Assembly: GCA_025677825.1 (NCBI GenBank)
Contig: JAIXMO010000075.1
Coordinates: forward strand, 1 to 64,000
Length of the DNA stretch: 64,000 bases
Direction of reading: 5' to 3'
Source of the DNA: Helicostylum pulchrum
Taxonomy: Eukaryota > Mucoromycota > Mucoromycetes > Mucorales > Mucoraceae
Position 1 is the first letter of the stretch. Each line of letters begins with the position of its first letter. The translations under genes were made by a program, and so were the position numbers. The notes beneath the pieces are model-generated. The model worked only from the letters and a program-made list of their open reading frames with translations, did no database searches and had not been told where the DNA came from. Positions 12,032 to 25,314 of this stretch are shown here, one piece after another.

Positions 12032-15000
12032 ATGACCAGTTCCCATAGTAACGCCATTTTCACTGACGATGAGTCAGAGGACTTTTCAGATAATGAACAA
12101 AGACAAAGATCAATATCTTATTCAGATCAACATCAAACAACAGACGATGAGAACATACTTTTATCAGCTCAAAGTTCTCCATCGCCATTCGCATTCTCTG
12201 CTGACGATTTAAGCAGTAACGAACAAAATTTACCTGAAGACGAAGATATGCAGGAAGAAAACTACCTTGACCCAGACTTGTATTGTTTACGTCGCTCTAA
12301 TAGACAAAAAGACAAGTCAAGTCAAACTGTAAGCTTTTAAACGTTTATAATTTTAATTTTTACATTATAATAATTTTCTCTTTCTTTTTTTTTTAAAAAA
12401 AAAACAAAAAAGTCTGGCGAGAATTCAGAAGAAGCAACCTTTACAACAGACGAAGAGTTTAATGAAAGTGGTTCTGATGACGATTATGGAAATTCGCCAC
12501 AGCCTGTTCGTACAAGAAAAAATAGCAGTCGTAAAGTTTGCAAAAAAAAAAAAAAAAAGTTTTAGTAAAACACAGATTTTTTAAACATTTTCTTGTAAAA
12601 AATAGATTATATGACTGACATTTCAAATCAAGATACTGAAGATAATTCTGATGATAATTGGGGAAGTGCACCAAAGAAAGCTAAAACAGCTAAACGCACG
12701 CGCTTAGTTCAACAAAGTGCAGGTAAATTGTTTTTCCTTTTTTTAGCTAACAAAAATTATGTACTCCAAATACAAGAAATGTAAACTTTTTTTTATAAAG
12801 GTGCTATTTCTGCAAGTGATTATGCACGTCACTCTACTCGTAGTCGTAAAACAACAAATTATAATGAAGATGCTGCTGAAATGTGGGGCGTATCTGACGA
12901 TGAAACGAATGATCCATATACCAATGCACCGCCTGAAGAAGATGAAGAAGTTATTGAGAGTGTACTTGATCATCGTAAAAAAGAAACTGCCTTAGGTAAG
13001 TTAAAAAGAAAGTACTTTTTTATACGTATACGTTAAAAGGCTTATTATTATATATTATATAAAAAAAACACACATACACAGATGAACCAGATGATCCAGA
13101 AACCAACATAGAATATTTAATCAAATGGAAATCATGGTCTCACCTTCATGACACTTGGGACACATTTGATTACTTGCGTTCATTTAAAGGTTTTCGAAAA
13201 CTAGAAAATTATATTCGTAACCGAATTATTGAAGAACAGTATTTCAGACAACACTCGGAGACAACAAAAGAAGAGATTGAACAACAAGATATTAATCTAT
13301 CTCGTCGCCGAGACGAAATTAATGATTGGCGTACAGTAGAACGAGTGATCTCAAGGCGAGGTTCACCACCCAATATTGAATATTTTGTTAAATGGAAACG
13401 ACTTCATTATGACGAATGTACTTGGGAAGAAGAAGATGTCATCTCTGCAAACTATCAGAATAAAATTGATGAATATCTGGAACGTGAACAAAATACTTAT
13501 ATACCGCATCGTTCAATCACATACCCAAAGAGAAAGAGACCAAACTTTACTGCTTTTAAAACTCAACCAGATTATATCAACGGTGGTGAGTTACGTGATT
13601 ATCAATTGCACGGTGTCAATTGGATGTATTGGCTTTGGTGTCGCGATGAAAATGGTATCTTGGCTGATGAAATGGGTTTAGGTAAAACTGTCCAAACCAT
13701 TAGTTTCTTAAATGCACTTTACAATACATGTAATGTATATGGTCCCTTCTTGGTCGTCGTTCCATTATCTACTTCCAATAACTGGATGCAAGAATTTAAA
13801 CAATGGGCTCCACAAATGAACGTATTATGTTATCTTGGTAACCCGCAAGCGCGTGAAGTCATTCGTGAAAACGAATTTTATGTCAATGGCACCAACCATT
13901 TTAAATTCAACGTATTGATTACGACATATGAAATCGTATTGAAGGACAAAGACTTTATGCAAAGTATTCGTTGGAGATATCTCGCTGTAGATGAAGCGCA
14001 TAGATTAAAAAATTCAGATTCTCAACTTTATGAAGCTCTGTCCAGTTTTCAAACAGCTAATCGATTATTAATTACTGGTACTCCACTTCAAAACAACGTA
14101 AAAGAATTATTGGCACTAGTTCGTTTCTTGAACCCTAAAATGGATGTAACAGCCTACGCAGATATTGACGTGGAAGACGTTCACCAAGAAGAAAAGATTT
14201 CTGCATTACACGGTAGTATTAAAACCATCATGTTACGTCGATTAAAAAAAGACGTCGAAAAATCATTACCCAACAAATCAGAACGTATTTTGCGAGTAGA
14301 GATGAGCGACTTACAAAAAGAATATTATAAACATATTCTTGCCAAGAACTTTCAATTATTAAGTGGTAGTGCCGAAAACAAAAAACAATGGTTAAACATT
14401 GCTATTGAATTAAAGAAGGCCAGTAATCACCCTTACTTATTCCCCAATTCCGAAGTCGAATCAACAAGTAGAGTCACTCGCTTAAAGGGCTTGATCGAAA
14501 ATAGTGGAAAAATGATTTTGTTGGATAAATTACTAACACGTTTAAAATCAGATGGACATCGTGTATTGATCTTTTCACAGTTGGTGATGATGCTGGATAT
14601 TCTTTCAGAGTACATGTCTTTACGTGGGCACACCTTTCAACGATTAGATGGCTCAATGAAACCAGAGGATCGTAATAAGGCCATTGAACATTACAACGCA
14701 CCAGGAAGTCCTGATTTCGCTTTTATTTTATCTACACGTGCAGGTGGTATGGGTATCAACTTGACTACTGCTGATACAGTGATTATATTTGATTCGGATT
14801 GGAACCCGCAAAACGATTTACAAGCCATGTCTCGCGCACATCGTATCGGTCAAACCAAATCTGTAAACGTGTATCGATTTGTAACCAAAGGCACCATGGA
14901 AGAAGATATCATTGAACGAGCAAAGAGAAAGATGGTTTTAGAGTACTGTATTATTAAACGAATGGATACGTCAGGTCAATTAACCGAACAAGAACAAAAT

Positions 15001-17046
15001 TTCGCTGCGTCACATTCATTAAAGACAACAACCGGTAAGAATAAAGAACTACCGTTCAATAAAGATGAATTGTCGGCTATTCTCAAATTTGGTGCACAAA
15101 ACATGTTTGAAACACCAGAAAATAATGAACAATTGGATGATATGGATTTAGATGACATATTGGCTCGTGCTGAACAAACTGAAACTACACAAGGAAATGA
15201 TAGTACACTAGGTTCTGATGATTTCTTGGCTCAATTTAAAATTACGGATTATGGTAGTTCGGCTCTTACTTGGGAAGATATTATTCCAAAAGAAGAAGTT
15301 GAAAAAGTAGCCAAAGAACAAAAATTAAACGAACAACAACAACAACAACAACAGGAAGTATCGTATGATCGTGCAGCCAAGAGGGGTAGAATTACTTATG
15401 ATGAACATATGAATGAAGAAGGAGAAGAAGGCGAAGAAGACGAAGAAGAAGGAGGAGTTGTAACGGTTGGTAAAAGAAAGAGAAGAGCAGCAGGTACTGG
15501 TCAGAACGGTAGAAGAAGACAAGCAGCTTCCGGAAAACCCGATGAATTATCAGAACGTGATCGTAGAGCAATTATGCGAGCCGTATTAAAGTATGGAGAT
15601 TTGGAAGCTCGGTACGCAGATGCAGTATCCGATTTCGATTTAGGTCAAAAGGATAAAGATACCATCTTGGATCTGTATCGAGATTTAATTCGAGAGTGTA
15701 GAAATAAGGTGCGAGAACAAGCCGAAGCAAATGACAGTTCATTAAAGGGAGATGAAGTATCTGAAGACATTTTATTACGAGAACTTCGTCATACGAAACA
15801 AAAGGCAATATTGTTTACTTGGCATGATGTTCAAAGTGTAAATGCAGGTCAGATCTTTCAAAGACATCATGATATGAAGATATTGGCGCGTAGACTGGCA
15901 ACTGTCAATGACAAGTACAAGTTTAGAGTTTCGATGGTTGCTAAAAGGGTGCAAGGATGGTCTTGTAATTGGGGTGCAAAAGAAGATGCGATGCTGCTGG
16001 TCGGTGTTCATGAACATGGATTTGGCTCTTGGTCTTTAATTCAAGCAGATGTAGCGTTAGGACTCTCCGACAAGTTCTTTATTGGAACCAATGACGACGA
16101 TGATAAAAAAACACCTAAAGCAATTCATTTAGTTAGAAGAGCAGAACAAATGATGAAAATTCTGGCTGAAGAAGATCGACTTCGAAATGATGTAAATAAT
16201 ACTGGTGTTTCTAATACCGTTAAAAAGGGTCCTAGTAGATCGAAATCTAATCATCATCGACATGATAGGTCGTTTCATAATGTATCTATATCTCAACAAC
16301 AACAACAACAACAACAAATTATACCTGAACATCATACTTCAAGAAAGCGACCTGCTCGAACAACGGATGATGATGCTAGACCCTCTCAAAAGCGACCGGA
16401 AAAAGAAAACAAGATCCCTGAAAGAATATATGAAGCCTTTGATGAAGAAGCTTGTTATGCCATCATGAGACCTGTCAAACATTTATTATCAAGACTTCGA
16501 GATGATTCAGTGAAGGAAGAGGGTGCCCGTAAAGCTCAAATCATTAAAGAATGTTTAGCTCCTATCGGTCAACATATTGATAAACAAGCAATAGAAAACA
16601 AAAAAGATACGAATTTAAAAAGAGATCTTTGGGTTTATACCACGAAATTCTGGCCGGGTATCAATGTTTCTTATACTGATATTATGAATGTTTATGAAAG
16701 ATTAGTTGCTGCAGCAGGTTCAAACGATTCGACAACAAAAGGCTCTACTTCTTCATCATCGCATAGACGTCATAGCAGTAGTAATAATAATAATGTATCA
16801 GGCAGTAGCAATAATCGTGATCGAAGTACAAAATCTTCTTCTTCTTCGAGAAGAAGTAGTCATGGGTATCATCATAGTGATAGAAGCAATGGTAGACATG
16901 AAGAAAGTAGACGTCGTAGATCCTCTTCTTCTTCGTACAAGAGTGATGAGCACCATCGTCGTGATAGAAAGAGTAGCAGTAGTAACCATTACGATCGATA
17001 TGATCGTGAACGTAGCAGTGGTTCAAATAGGGATAGACGCCGTTAA
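12032..17046 (+). CDS. CHD1: Chd1-type chromatin-remodelling ATPase
   Basis: Nuclear ATP-dependent nucleosome-spacing enzyme. Model: join 12032-12328, 12413-12563, 12606-12722, 12801-12995, 13082-17046 (1574 aa), phases consistent. The N-terminal ~250 residues are acidic and disordered. Tandem chromodomains follow (first with [18 protein letters not shown], second with [16 protein letters not shown] near 350). The SNF2 motor has DEMGLGKT at about 449, DEAH at about 557 and a helicase C lobe with [12 protein letters not shown] and [21 protein letters not shown]-like DNA-binding region (about 1075-1290) precedes the C-terminal CHDCT2 helical domain ([15 protein letters not shown]...[11 protein letters not shown]) and a Ser/Arg-rich tail. 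A 16-A run in exon 2 would code Lys residues just before the 42-nt intron 2. Two short polyQ tracts are present. Domain order is the canonical Chd1 layout. Confidence 0.95.
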
Positions 17047-17109
17047 AAAAATAAATAATAAAATATATATATTTTTCTTTTACTTTTTACTTTTTTTTTT
17101 TGTAATAAA

Positions 17110-18135
17110 ATGGATAATGGAAAAGGAAAGATTATAAATAACGTAAGCGCAACAACGGCTATAGATTTAAAAGCAGAACTTGCACAACAACTTGAACATT
17201 TTGAAAAAGTTCGCTCGAGTTCAGGAAAACAAATAACGGCAAGGAAACCAGATAAAAAACCAACAGTTTGGTCAAGACAAAATAAAGGCGTAGATGCCAG
17301 AAACCAAAAAGACAACATTCAACGATTAGAAGTGGTGGAACATAACGTCTTGACAAAAAGTAGAGAACAGTTGGAAAAAAAGGCAAGGATATATGAAGAG
17401 TTACGATCTGGCAAATATAAAAACGACGATTATAATGATGAGGAAAAGGGACCTTTGATCGATTTCGATCGAAAGTACATGCAAGAGGTAATTACAAAAA
17501 AAAAAAAGAGGAAAATCATTGCATGTAAATAATATTCTAAGCCCTTTTTTTACATGTAGCAAGAATTAGAAAACCAAAAACGAGATTCCGAAAAGAAGAG
17601 GAAAAGGAAGCGTCAAGAAGAAGAAGAGGAAGAAGAAGACGACGATCCATGGGTAGAATACGAGGATGAGTTTGGTCGTACACGTATTGTTCGTCGTAGT
17701 GAATTACCTAAGCGATCCATGACACCGGAACCCTACAGTGACGAAGAATACGCAATGGATAGACCAGCGCACGAAATGGATAACGGGTTAGCAGACCGGT
17801 TCAACATCAACCACTACGAAGCCGATCGCGAAATCCGAACCAAGGGTGTTGGGTTTTACGGGTTCTCTAAAGATGAAAGTGAACGTCAAGCGCAACTTTC
17901 AAAGTTAAACCAGATCCGTACAGAGACGGAGAATGCGCGTAAATCAGCAGCGTCTGCTTCTGACAAGAGGAAACTATTGTTAGCTAAAAATGCAGAACGG
18001 ATTAGAGCCAGAAAGGCCTTATTGCAAGCGAAAAAACATCAATTGAAACCTGAACAAGTTCCTAATATTGCACCGGTTGTAAATGAAGATAGTGTGTCTA
18101 GTTTTTTACAATCTGTTCGTAAACAAATGGAATAA
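17110..18135 (+). CDS. CCDC174-like coiled-coil protein
   Basis: Model: join 17110-17487, 17560-18135 (317 aa), intron phase 0. The sequence resembles animal CCDC174, a nuclear protein linked to the exon-junction/splicing machinery. The landmarks are WVEYEDEFGRTRIVRRSEL, the charged Lys/Arg then Glu/Asp block just before it, and EADREIRTKGVGFYGFSKDE. Long charged helices occupy residues 20-150 and 215-290, consistent with coiled coils. It starts only 63 bp after the CHD1 stop, in the same direction, and ends 114 bp from the convergent WD40 gene. Family placement is by motif recall; its function in fungi is not well known. Confidence 0.82.
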
Positions 18136-18249
18136 AAAACGGTTTGTTTCAATATTTCTACATTCATATACATATATATTTTTAAAAAAAAAACTGTCAA
18201 AAGTATGTCATGCAATTGGAAAAAAAAAAGCGCTTTATTTAATTTGATT

Positions 18250-20075
18250 TTAAATTTCCAATGGAACCTAATAAATAAATAAATAAAAAAGTAAGCAATA
18301 ATGTTTTTTTTAAAAAAAAAGCATTCACTTACAGCATCATCATACCACCAAACCTTGACAGTTTGATCATCACTACAACTAGCAAGCATACCCTGCTTAG
18401 CATTCCAAGCAGAATCATAAACGACACCTTGATGCCCACGTAACTTTTGCAGTACTTCACCCGTCTCCTGATCCCAAATATACACAATACCATCTTCACT
18501 TCCACCGACAATCAAATTGTTATCCGCGAATTTAGCGCGCACGAAATTCTTTGACGTATTTTGATGCCCCTTTAATTTACGGATGGGTCGTACCATACGC
18601 ACATCCCATAATCGATTTGAATTGTCTTTGGAACTACTTAATAGCATGGTGCCACTTGAGTTCATCTCGACCGAAGTGACTTCACCAAGGTGAGATGAAA
18701 TAGTACGGATACATAAACCAGATACGATATCCCAAAATTTAATTGTATTATCTTTCGAACTATGATTAAAAAAAGAGTTATTCAGATAATATATCCCTTT
18801 TTTTGCTTTGTCAATCTTTTTTTTTTTTTTTTTTTTTTTTTTTTGTACTTACCCACTAATAACTAAATTACCCAATGGATTAAATATTGTCTTTGTAACT
18901 GCTAATTGATGACCGGGGAACGTTTTAATCATAGTTCCTGTATTTACATCAAATAATCGAACAGTTTTATCGTATCCACCTGTAACCAAGTGACTCTACG
19001 TAATACATTACAAAGTTAAACCCCGAGTTTTTCGTCAGTAGGTATTATATATATATATACTTACTTCATTAGGATGATATCTAACAGAATAAACGTCTCC
19101 AGCATGCCCAGTTAATGTAGTTGAACAAGTAGCCTTTGAATTTTTCAAATTCCAAATCTTGACAGTTGAATCACCACTTGCACTAGCAACAAAATCGCCC
19201 TGATGCGTAGTGGATAGATCCCAAATACGAGATCGATGACCATGTAAAACATTTAAACATTGAGCAGACTCTGTATCCCAAATCCGAAGTGTATTATCAC
19301 TTGACCCCGAAACAATCTTTTTACCTTCTTCACCAATAAATTCTATACATTTGACATTACCTTGATGGCCGGTCAAGGTAGCGCCAACTGAATTGGGTAT
19401 CACAAAACTAGTATAATCATCCAACAGTGAATTGACGGTAGGGGCAATTTTGGGATGATAACGAGAGAATTCGATTTGGTAGGCCACTGCTTGACGAAGT
19501 AAGGCCAAAAGACGATCAGGAGGTATATGACGATGCCCAGATCTATCTGCAGTTTCAAATTCCAGCATACTCTGAAGTTGATCTACCAGACTTTCTCTTG
19601 AGGCCATAATCCCTTCCCAATTTTTAAAACTTGCAGCTTCGTGAATTGATTTCGCAGTAAGTAAATAACACATGTCTTTAAATTCGTTGGGCTTTGTTTG
19701 AAAGTGTTCAAGTGGCTTTAGTCTCTTGTTTAGAAATGTAAAGGCCTTTTGGATCTCACGACGTTCCAAGTATTCGAGATATTGTTGTTTATACACTGAG
19801 TAAAGAAATGAACGGTGGTTCTTGACTAATGGTTTCGTGCATAATTTTTCAACTTCTTGCCAGTCTCCATCTAATTTTTAATAACAGCAAGTCAATATTA
19901 GGTAGTTGTTTGCATATATCTTTTGTTCTAACCTAAAATCGCCTTCTTTAATCGCTTCACTTCTATAATTCGTTCTTCTCTTTCTTTCCATTTTACGTTG
20001 GTTTCGTCGTACAGTACAGATTGAGAAGCGTGGTATCCTTCATCCTGTAAATATTGCATAATAATGGCAATAATG

Positions 20076-20111
<36 letters not shown>

Positions 20112-20488
20112 TTAGTTGGAATATTCCCATTTTTTTATATATTTATATACCTCTTTAAGTCTTGGATCGTTCGAGTTAAAAATATCGTCTGTAGCTTGAA
20201 TATGAGAGTTTTGAATACCAACATGTTGATTATAAGTTGCTAAACTATTAAAGGAGGGGGGAGCTCAATGTAAACAAGATGCTATTAAACAACAAAAACG
20301 TTAATTATATACCTTCTTCTCTTTTTTGCATTGTCAGTTTGAGAAACACTGCTTTTATTTCTAATAAATGAGTTTGTATCTATTTGCTCTTGTATTTCTG
20401 TAGCTATTGCTTGTTCCAAATTTTCTTCCTCTATTGTTAGGTTCTCTAACTCAGATTCAATCTCTCTGTCAGAAACAGGATTGACCAT
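18250..20488 (-). CDS. CTLH/CRA plus WD40-propeller protein (WDR26/Gid7-related)
   Basis: Model on the minus strand: join 20488-20313, 20244-20151, 20044-19933, 19870-19065, 18995-18853, 18759-18333, 18267-18250 (591 aa); all phases fit, and the last exon encodes only VPLEI. The N-terminal 60 residues are acidic. Residues ~125-300 form an alpha-helical CTLH/CRA-like module (GDWQEVEKLC, EYLERREIQKAFTFLNKRLK, then PPDRLLALLRQAVAYQ). The C-terminal part has seven WD repeats, each with a GH...[FLIV]W/D end (for example LRIWD, VKIWN, VRLFD, IKFWD, VYIWD), making one propeller. The architecture is that of WDR26/Gid7-type subunits of GID/CTLH E3 ligases, but the propeller start differs from canonical Gid7, so I leave the symbol empty. 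Confidence 0.8.
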
Positions 20489-20658
20489 TGTATATTATAT
20501 TTAAAAGAATTATGTACAAAAAAAAAAAAAGTGTCAAGTTGTAAATGATTTTTTTTATGTGTGAATGGGGGGTTTTTTTAAAAAAACAGATGGGTGTGTG
20601 CAATATAAAAATACTCCGCCAAAAAAGACTGTGTTTTTAATAAAACAAAAAAAGATAT

Positions 20659-22245
20659 CTAATGAAGTTTTTCCAAAGGAATGCGTCGTCTATAAAGACC
20701 AGCTTTATAAATAGCCAAGGACAATACACATAATGCACCGATACTACAAACAATTCCTATACGGAAAGTTCCTTCAAAGCAAGTGGATCCGTGACAAGTG
20801 TCCGAGCCTTGCTTCTCAGCATGGTGTCCGTAAAACAAGCCAAACAACAAGTTAAATATTTGACTACCAAAGGCAGGTGCAAACAAGAGCAATCCCCAAT
20901 TACGAGCAAAAACCTCGGTTCCGAATTCAGTGGTAGTAGCAGGGGCTACGCCAAACGCGATACCGTAAGCTGTAGAGATAATAAGCGTGCAAGGTACCAA
21001 TGCATTTAGTGTTATATTGGAGGAGGAGGCAGAGACAAGAAAAGTCAAGGTGGCAAGCAACGAGATGACGGCAAATACAAATATCCATAATCGATGAATC
21101 CCAAGTTTGTTTCTCAAGACATCACTTAGAGCACCAAAGAAGGCACGTGAAGCACAATTACCTAAACTAAACAAAGTGATGTGAAAGTTACGGGTATGTT
21201 GATCTGAATCGGAAGAGACGGCGTTTAAGATTTGACCAATATTGGCTAGATAGACATAACCAACGCCTAGTATGACAAACATGGTACAAAATAAAGAGAA
21301 TCCGATAGGGTGTTTTAAGAATTGAATACCAGATATAGATATTTCCTCTGTTTTCAATTCATGTACATCATGAGAGTCGATCATTTCCAACAGCGGACTT
21401 CTTTCAACAGTAGTATTATGTTGTAGTGGTTGTTGTTCTTCTTCGTCAGTTATGAGTTGCTGATAAAGGGGTTGATTTGGTTCTGTAGTAGTCGTGTCTG
21501 ATGAAAGGGGGCCTAAAAAGAAGGAACCAAGAAATATACCAGTTGACATTGAAAATGCAATGAAAATCAGGAAATTGTATGTGCTGTCATTGTTAACAGG
21601 CGCATTCGATCCGTAGTGATCACTTGAGAACAACAAATCATTTACTTGAGAAAAGACAACGCCACATACACCAACAGAAGCTGTTGTTAAGCCCATACTG
21701 AGTCCACGACGCTGCTTGAAATTATGAGACTAATTATAGAAAAAGTTGATTAAATAAATACATATATAATAAAGAAGTATATGTATACTTTACTTGTGAA
21801 TCTAACGCGCATAAATAAGCTGCTGCACCTGCTAATCCCGTAAACATGAGATAGATTGTACAAAGAATAAAACTATCGAAAAGTCTTCCTGCATATGTTT
21901 GAGCTACAAGAAAGGGTCCAGAGAAAATGAGAAAGGCCGAGACCCGGAGAGTTCTATTACATATATATTTTAGTAAAAGTGATATATATGTCGAGTTTTG
22001 CATGTATTTTACTTTGTGATGCCTAGGTTCTCAATCATCCAAGCACATAAAGGCCCTGAAAAGGAAACGCCTACAAAACAAGCAGTACTGACAAAACTGT
22101 TCTGTAGAGCAGTCCATTGAAACCTTTCTTTTAAGGAAGTACCGAATGTTGGGTATATATATTGAGGGCCTGATACGTTGGCGACAATTAATGCAGCGAT
22201 AAACGAACAAGCTAATGAAACTCTACGTGAAGGCCTTGGTATCAT
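20659..22245 (-). CDS. MFS transporter, Mch1/nodulin-like type
   Basis: Model on the minus strand: join 22245-22013, 21953-21794, 21729-20659 (487 aa). The N-terminal half has TM segments with VANVSGPQYIYPTFG, then RGLSMGLTTASVGVCGVVFSQ, characteristic of the Mch1/nodulin-like branch of the major facilitator superfamily. Mch1 is a monocarboxylate-carrier homologue of fungal vacuolar membranes, with no proven substrate. A hydrophilic loop separates the halves (Thr-, Gln- and Glu-rich, about residues 220-270), followed by six more TM helices including SLGNCASRAFFGALSDVLRN, an MFS signature. The total is about 12 TM. The second half is one long exon. The substrate cannot be told from sequence. 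Confidence 0.85.
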
Positions 22246-22629
22246 TATTAAAATATATATATATATTTTTACAAGAAAAAAGAGTAAAAAAATATAGGAA
22301 TTAAATTTAAAAGATTATATATAGCTTTTTTTTTAAAAAAATTCATTGGTTACTCGAACATAAATTACATAAGGGAAGATCAGCATGTAAAGTAGGGCCA
22401 ATCAACAACAGATCACATATAAAGAATAACCCCATACACACACACACACATGAGTTTTATAGTGTTACGAAACTACACGTGCAGTTAATACATGTTACCC
22501 CTCTCTCTCTCTCCTGCACTTATCACACTTTTTTTTTTGATACGCTGTTTCAGTAGTAGTAATTTAAAAAAAAATCTGGTAATTATTTTTTTTAATGAAA
22601 ACTAATACTATACGAAAATGATATTAGAT
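22246..22629. other. Spacer between eL34 and MFS genes
   Basis: About 380 bp containing a short TA tract after 22253, a CA run at 22436-22450 and a CT run near 22502-22511. It would be the promoter of the MFS gene and the terminator region of the eL34 gene. No coding potential. Confidence 0.5.
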
Positions 22630-23116
22630 TTATTTTTGGGCCTTGAGGACCTTCTTGACGATCTTTTGTTCCTCAATCAAGAAAGCACGAACGATACGGT
22701 TTCTGACACAATGGGCACAACGAGAACCACCATAGGCACGAGAGACGTGCTTGTTGGTCTTAGAGACAGTAGCGAACTCACGAGGACGGAGAGCCTTGAT
22801 CTATAATAATAATAATAAGCAAGTTTAATAAAGTTTGCATTTTTTTTTTTTGCTTTAATCTAATATAAAAAAAACTTACACCAGCGAGAGCCTCACCACA
22901 GTCACCACAACGAGGAGCCTTGACAGGCTTCTTTTCGTATTGGTAGACGAGCTTTCCACCTATAATAATAATAAAGATATGTGTGTGTAAGTGACTCAGG
23001 TTCCAAAATGTTGTTAATGTGTTGCGTTTTTATTTACCGGGAGTCTTTACGGCTCTGACACGGTTGGAACGGGTGTTGTAAGAACAACGACGACGGTAAG
23101 TGAGTCTTTGAGCCAT
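22630..23116 (-). CDS. RPL34: 60S ribosomal protein eL34
   Basis: Component of the large cytosolic ribosomal subunit. Model on the minus strand: join 23116-23038, 22959-22880, 22800-22630 (109 aa). The start [19 protein letters not shown] is the eL34 N terminus. The middle carries a CxxC zinc pair ([11 protein letters not shown]). The C-terminal exon has [19 protein letters not shown] with the second CxxC and [18 protein letters not shown]. Length agrees with fungal eL34 (about 115-120 aa). Two introns in a short ribosomal-protein gene are usual in early-diverging fungi. Confidence 0.97.
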
Positions 23117-23765
23117 TCTACATGTTATTGAATTTTAAAATTGATTTTTGAATTGAATTGAAATTGTTGAATTGGAGAGAGTTTTAAAAGGAAAAAGAAG
23201 ATTAGTATCACTTTGTTTAATAGTAAAAAAAAATCCATCCATCTATTTTCTGTCCACATATGCAATTGATATCGTGAATCCATCGATTTTACATGAAAAA
23301 ATCTAATTACCTAGTATACTAACGATCGATTAAGAAAGGGGGAGTGTATCACTGCACTTCCTTGGTTATTTTACATATTGCTTTCCACTTCTTTTTGCCC
23401 AATAAAAATTTACAAGTTTTATTTCAACTACCGCTCACCCAGGGCTTACTGTTTTTTTTTTTTTCTAGAATGCATATTTGTTTTCTGTGTTTCCTTTCTT
23501 TCTCTTTTCTCTTGATTATATTTAACGAATGACTTTTTTTATACAGTATGATCTTCTTTTTTTAAAGAAAAAAAAAAGAAGAATACATGACAGCAACTAT
23601 ATACAGTACAAAAGTATGAATGATAGTTTATTGTTTGAACTATGATCATTATATTATTTTTAGGTAACAGGGTTTAGTTGAAATGAAATAGCAAGCAGTT
23701 TTGGTTTTTTTGGTGCAATTGCATGAATTGTGTAACAAACCACTGATAGCAAAGTGTATAGTTTT
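23117..23765. other. Spacer with eL34 promoter
   Basis: About 650 bp between the eL34 start and the 3' end of the aspartic protease gene, both on the minus strand. It contains poly-T and poly-A tracts and no supported exon. Open frames here are short and low-complexity. Confidence 0.5.
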
Positions 23766-25099
23766 TTATAGCAGGTCGTATTGTTCAATTGAAAGCATAG
23801 GATCAGTAACAGATTTAGCAAAACCCAACCTTTTGTTTTGAGTGTCAAACACCTAAAAGAAATGAATTAGCGCGTACACAAAGATATAAACAAGTGATAC
23901 TTACGGTATAATAGGCCTTTAGGAATACATCACCTAATATCCAATGATTGGGTTTATTAATATTCTGTCCCGAGATACCTGACAGACACATGGACTCGTC
24001 GTCCGTAGAAAGTAGAATATAATCATCTGATGGTACAGATAATAAATGACCATTTACTACGAGTTCTAAATCAGGCAATTTTCCTTTCAAGTGACATGGG
24101 ATAGCATATGAGCCATCTTTGTTGACTACAGCTCCTTTTATGGTACCATGTATTTGTTTTGCATCCTCGGGTGTTGCAATTAAAAGTGTAGTACCTAAAA
24201 ACAGAAAAAAACCCCCACACGCGTAAATATAGTTAAATCCTTTAGTTAGTTTATACGCAATTAAAAAAAAACTGACCAGTGTCTAATATGATGGATCTGG
24301 AACCAGTGGTAGTATTTCCAAATGAAGATTTAGTCATCTTTGTTGACCAGTAAGTGTTTCCTATCACAGGAGCATAGACTATTTGATCCTTGTATCGAGT
24401 TGGATCTGTTCCTCCGAAATCAATTTCAGCACCTGCTGGTTGTGTGTAGATACTAAATACAGCTTTATCAATCAAGTTTTGGGTGACCATATTTTCAATC
24501 AAAGTAGGTTTATATTTATTGGATTTACTTAGTTTAGAGAAACCTAAACCCAGAATACCGTCAATAGGTAAATCTTTAAATTCGGAAGAGAGTTCAATTG
24601 CGTCCGCTATGGATTGGTCCTTCAAGATCATACTACCAATTGTTAAGGTATCACGCCCCATACGTGCGTCAATAGACCCTGTTCCGTACCGAATTTGTAA
24701 TGACTGTGGTGGGGTCTGTAATTGGTATGTAGCAGAATGTTTTGATTGGAATTTCTGATGGCGGTGACAATATTCTGTTGTATAACAATCGTTGGAAACT
24801 ACCCAGAAATCTGAGCTGCCTGTATCTAATACTACATTAAACCATTGTACTGGTTCACCTATACCTACAGTACTATAGTAACCTGTTTTTTGCTGTGGGG
24901 TAAATAATTCCACCCATTTTTATGTTTTATTTATTATTTTACCGCTGCCGTGAAAGTAACCCGTTTGATTTACTTTTTCTACATTTCTTTTTTCTAATTG
25001 TTTTGAATGATACTTTTTTAATTTAAATTTTAAGCCAGTACTGCTGCGGGTAATACATAGTAGTAAAGAAATAAAACTGAGAATCGTAAATGATTTCAT
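23766..25099 (-). CDS. Secreted pepsin-like aspartic protease
   Basis: Model on the minus strand: join 25099-24943, 24882-24277, 24194-23905, 23852-23766 (379 aa). The acceptor at 24884-24883 is the one that keeps frame and gives GSGYYSTVGIGEP. The first 20 or so residues are a signal peptide (MKSFTILSFISLLLCITRS), then a short basic propeptide containing a KR pair before the mature chain. Both catalytic motifs are intact: FNVVLDTGSSDFWV and IILDTGTTLLIA, the latter formed across intron 2. The flap region reads IRYGTGSI with its Tyr. A Cys pair after the first motif (DCYTTEYC) matches the usual loop. Probably an extracellular or vacuolar protease like the rhizopuspepsin family. Confidence 0.93.
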
Positions 25100-25314
25100 C
25101 AAAAAAAAAAAGTGTTGTAATTGTGATTAAAGGAAAAAGATATTTATCGCATATTTTCTACATATACTTTATACTATATAAAAAGTCTTTCGTCACATTT
25201 AAAAAGGGTCCGTGTGCTATACAAATATATTGACGTGACTTTTATGTACTTGTAAAAAAAAAAAGTGGGATATTTGCCATTCTCTCTCTCTCTTTCTCGT
25301 TCTCTATTTTCTCT

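Noticed and set aside
24899..24945. Aspartic protease exon 2 beginning at the CCACAG acceptor near 24891
   Set aside because: That acceptor breaks the reading frame. The AACAG acceptor 10 nt further on keeps it and gives the GYYSTVGIG strand.
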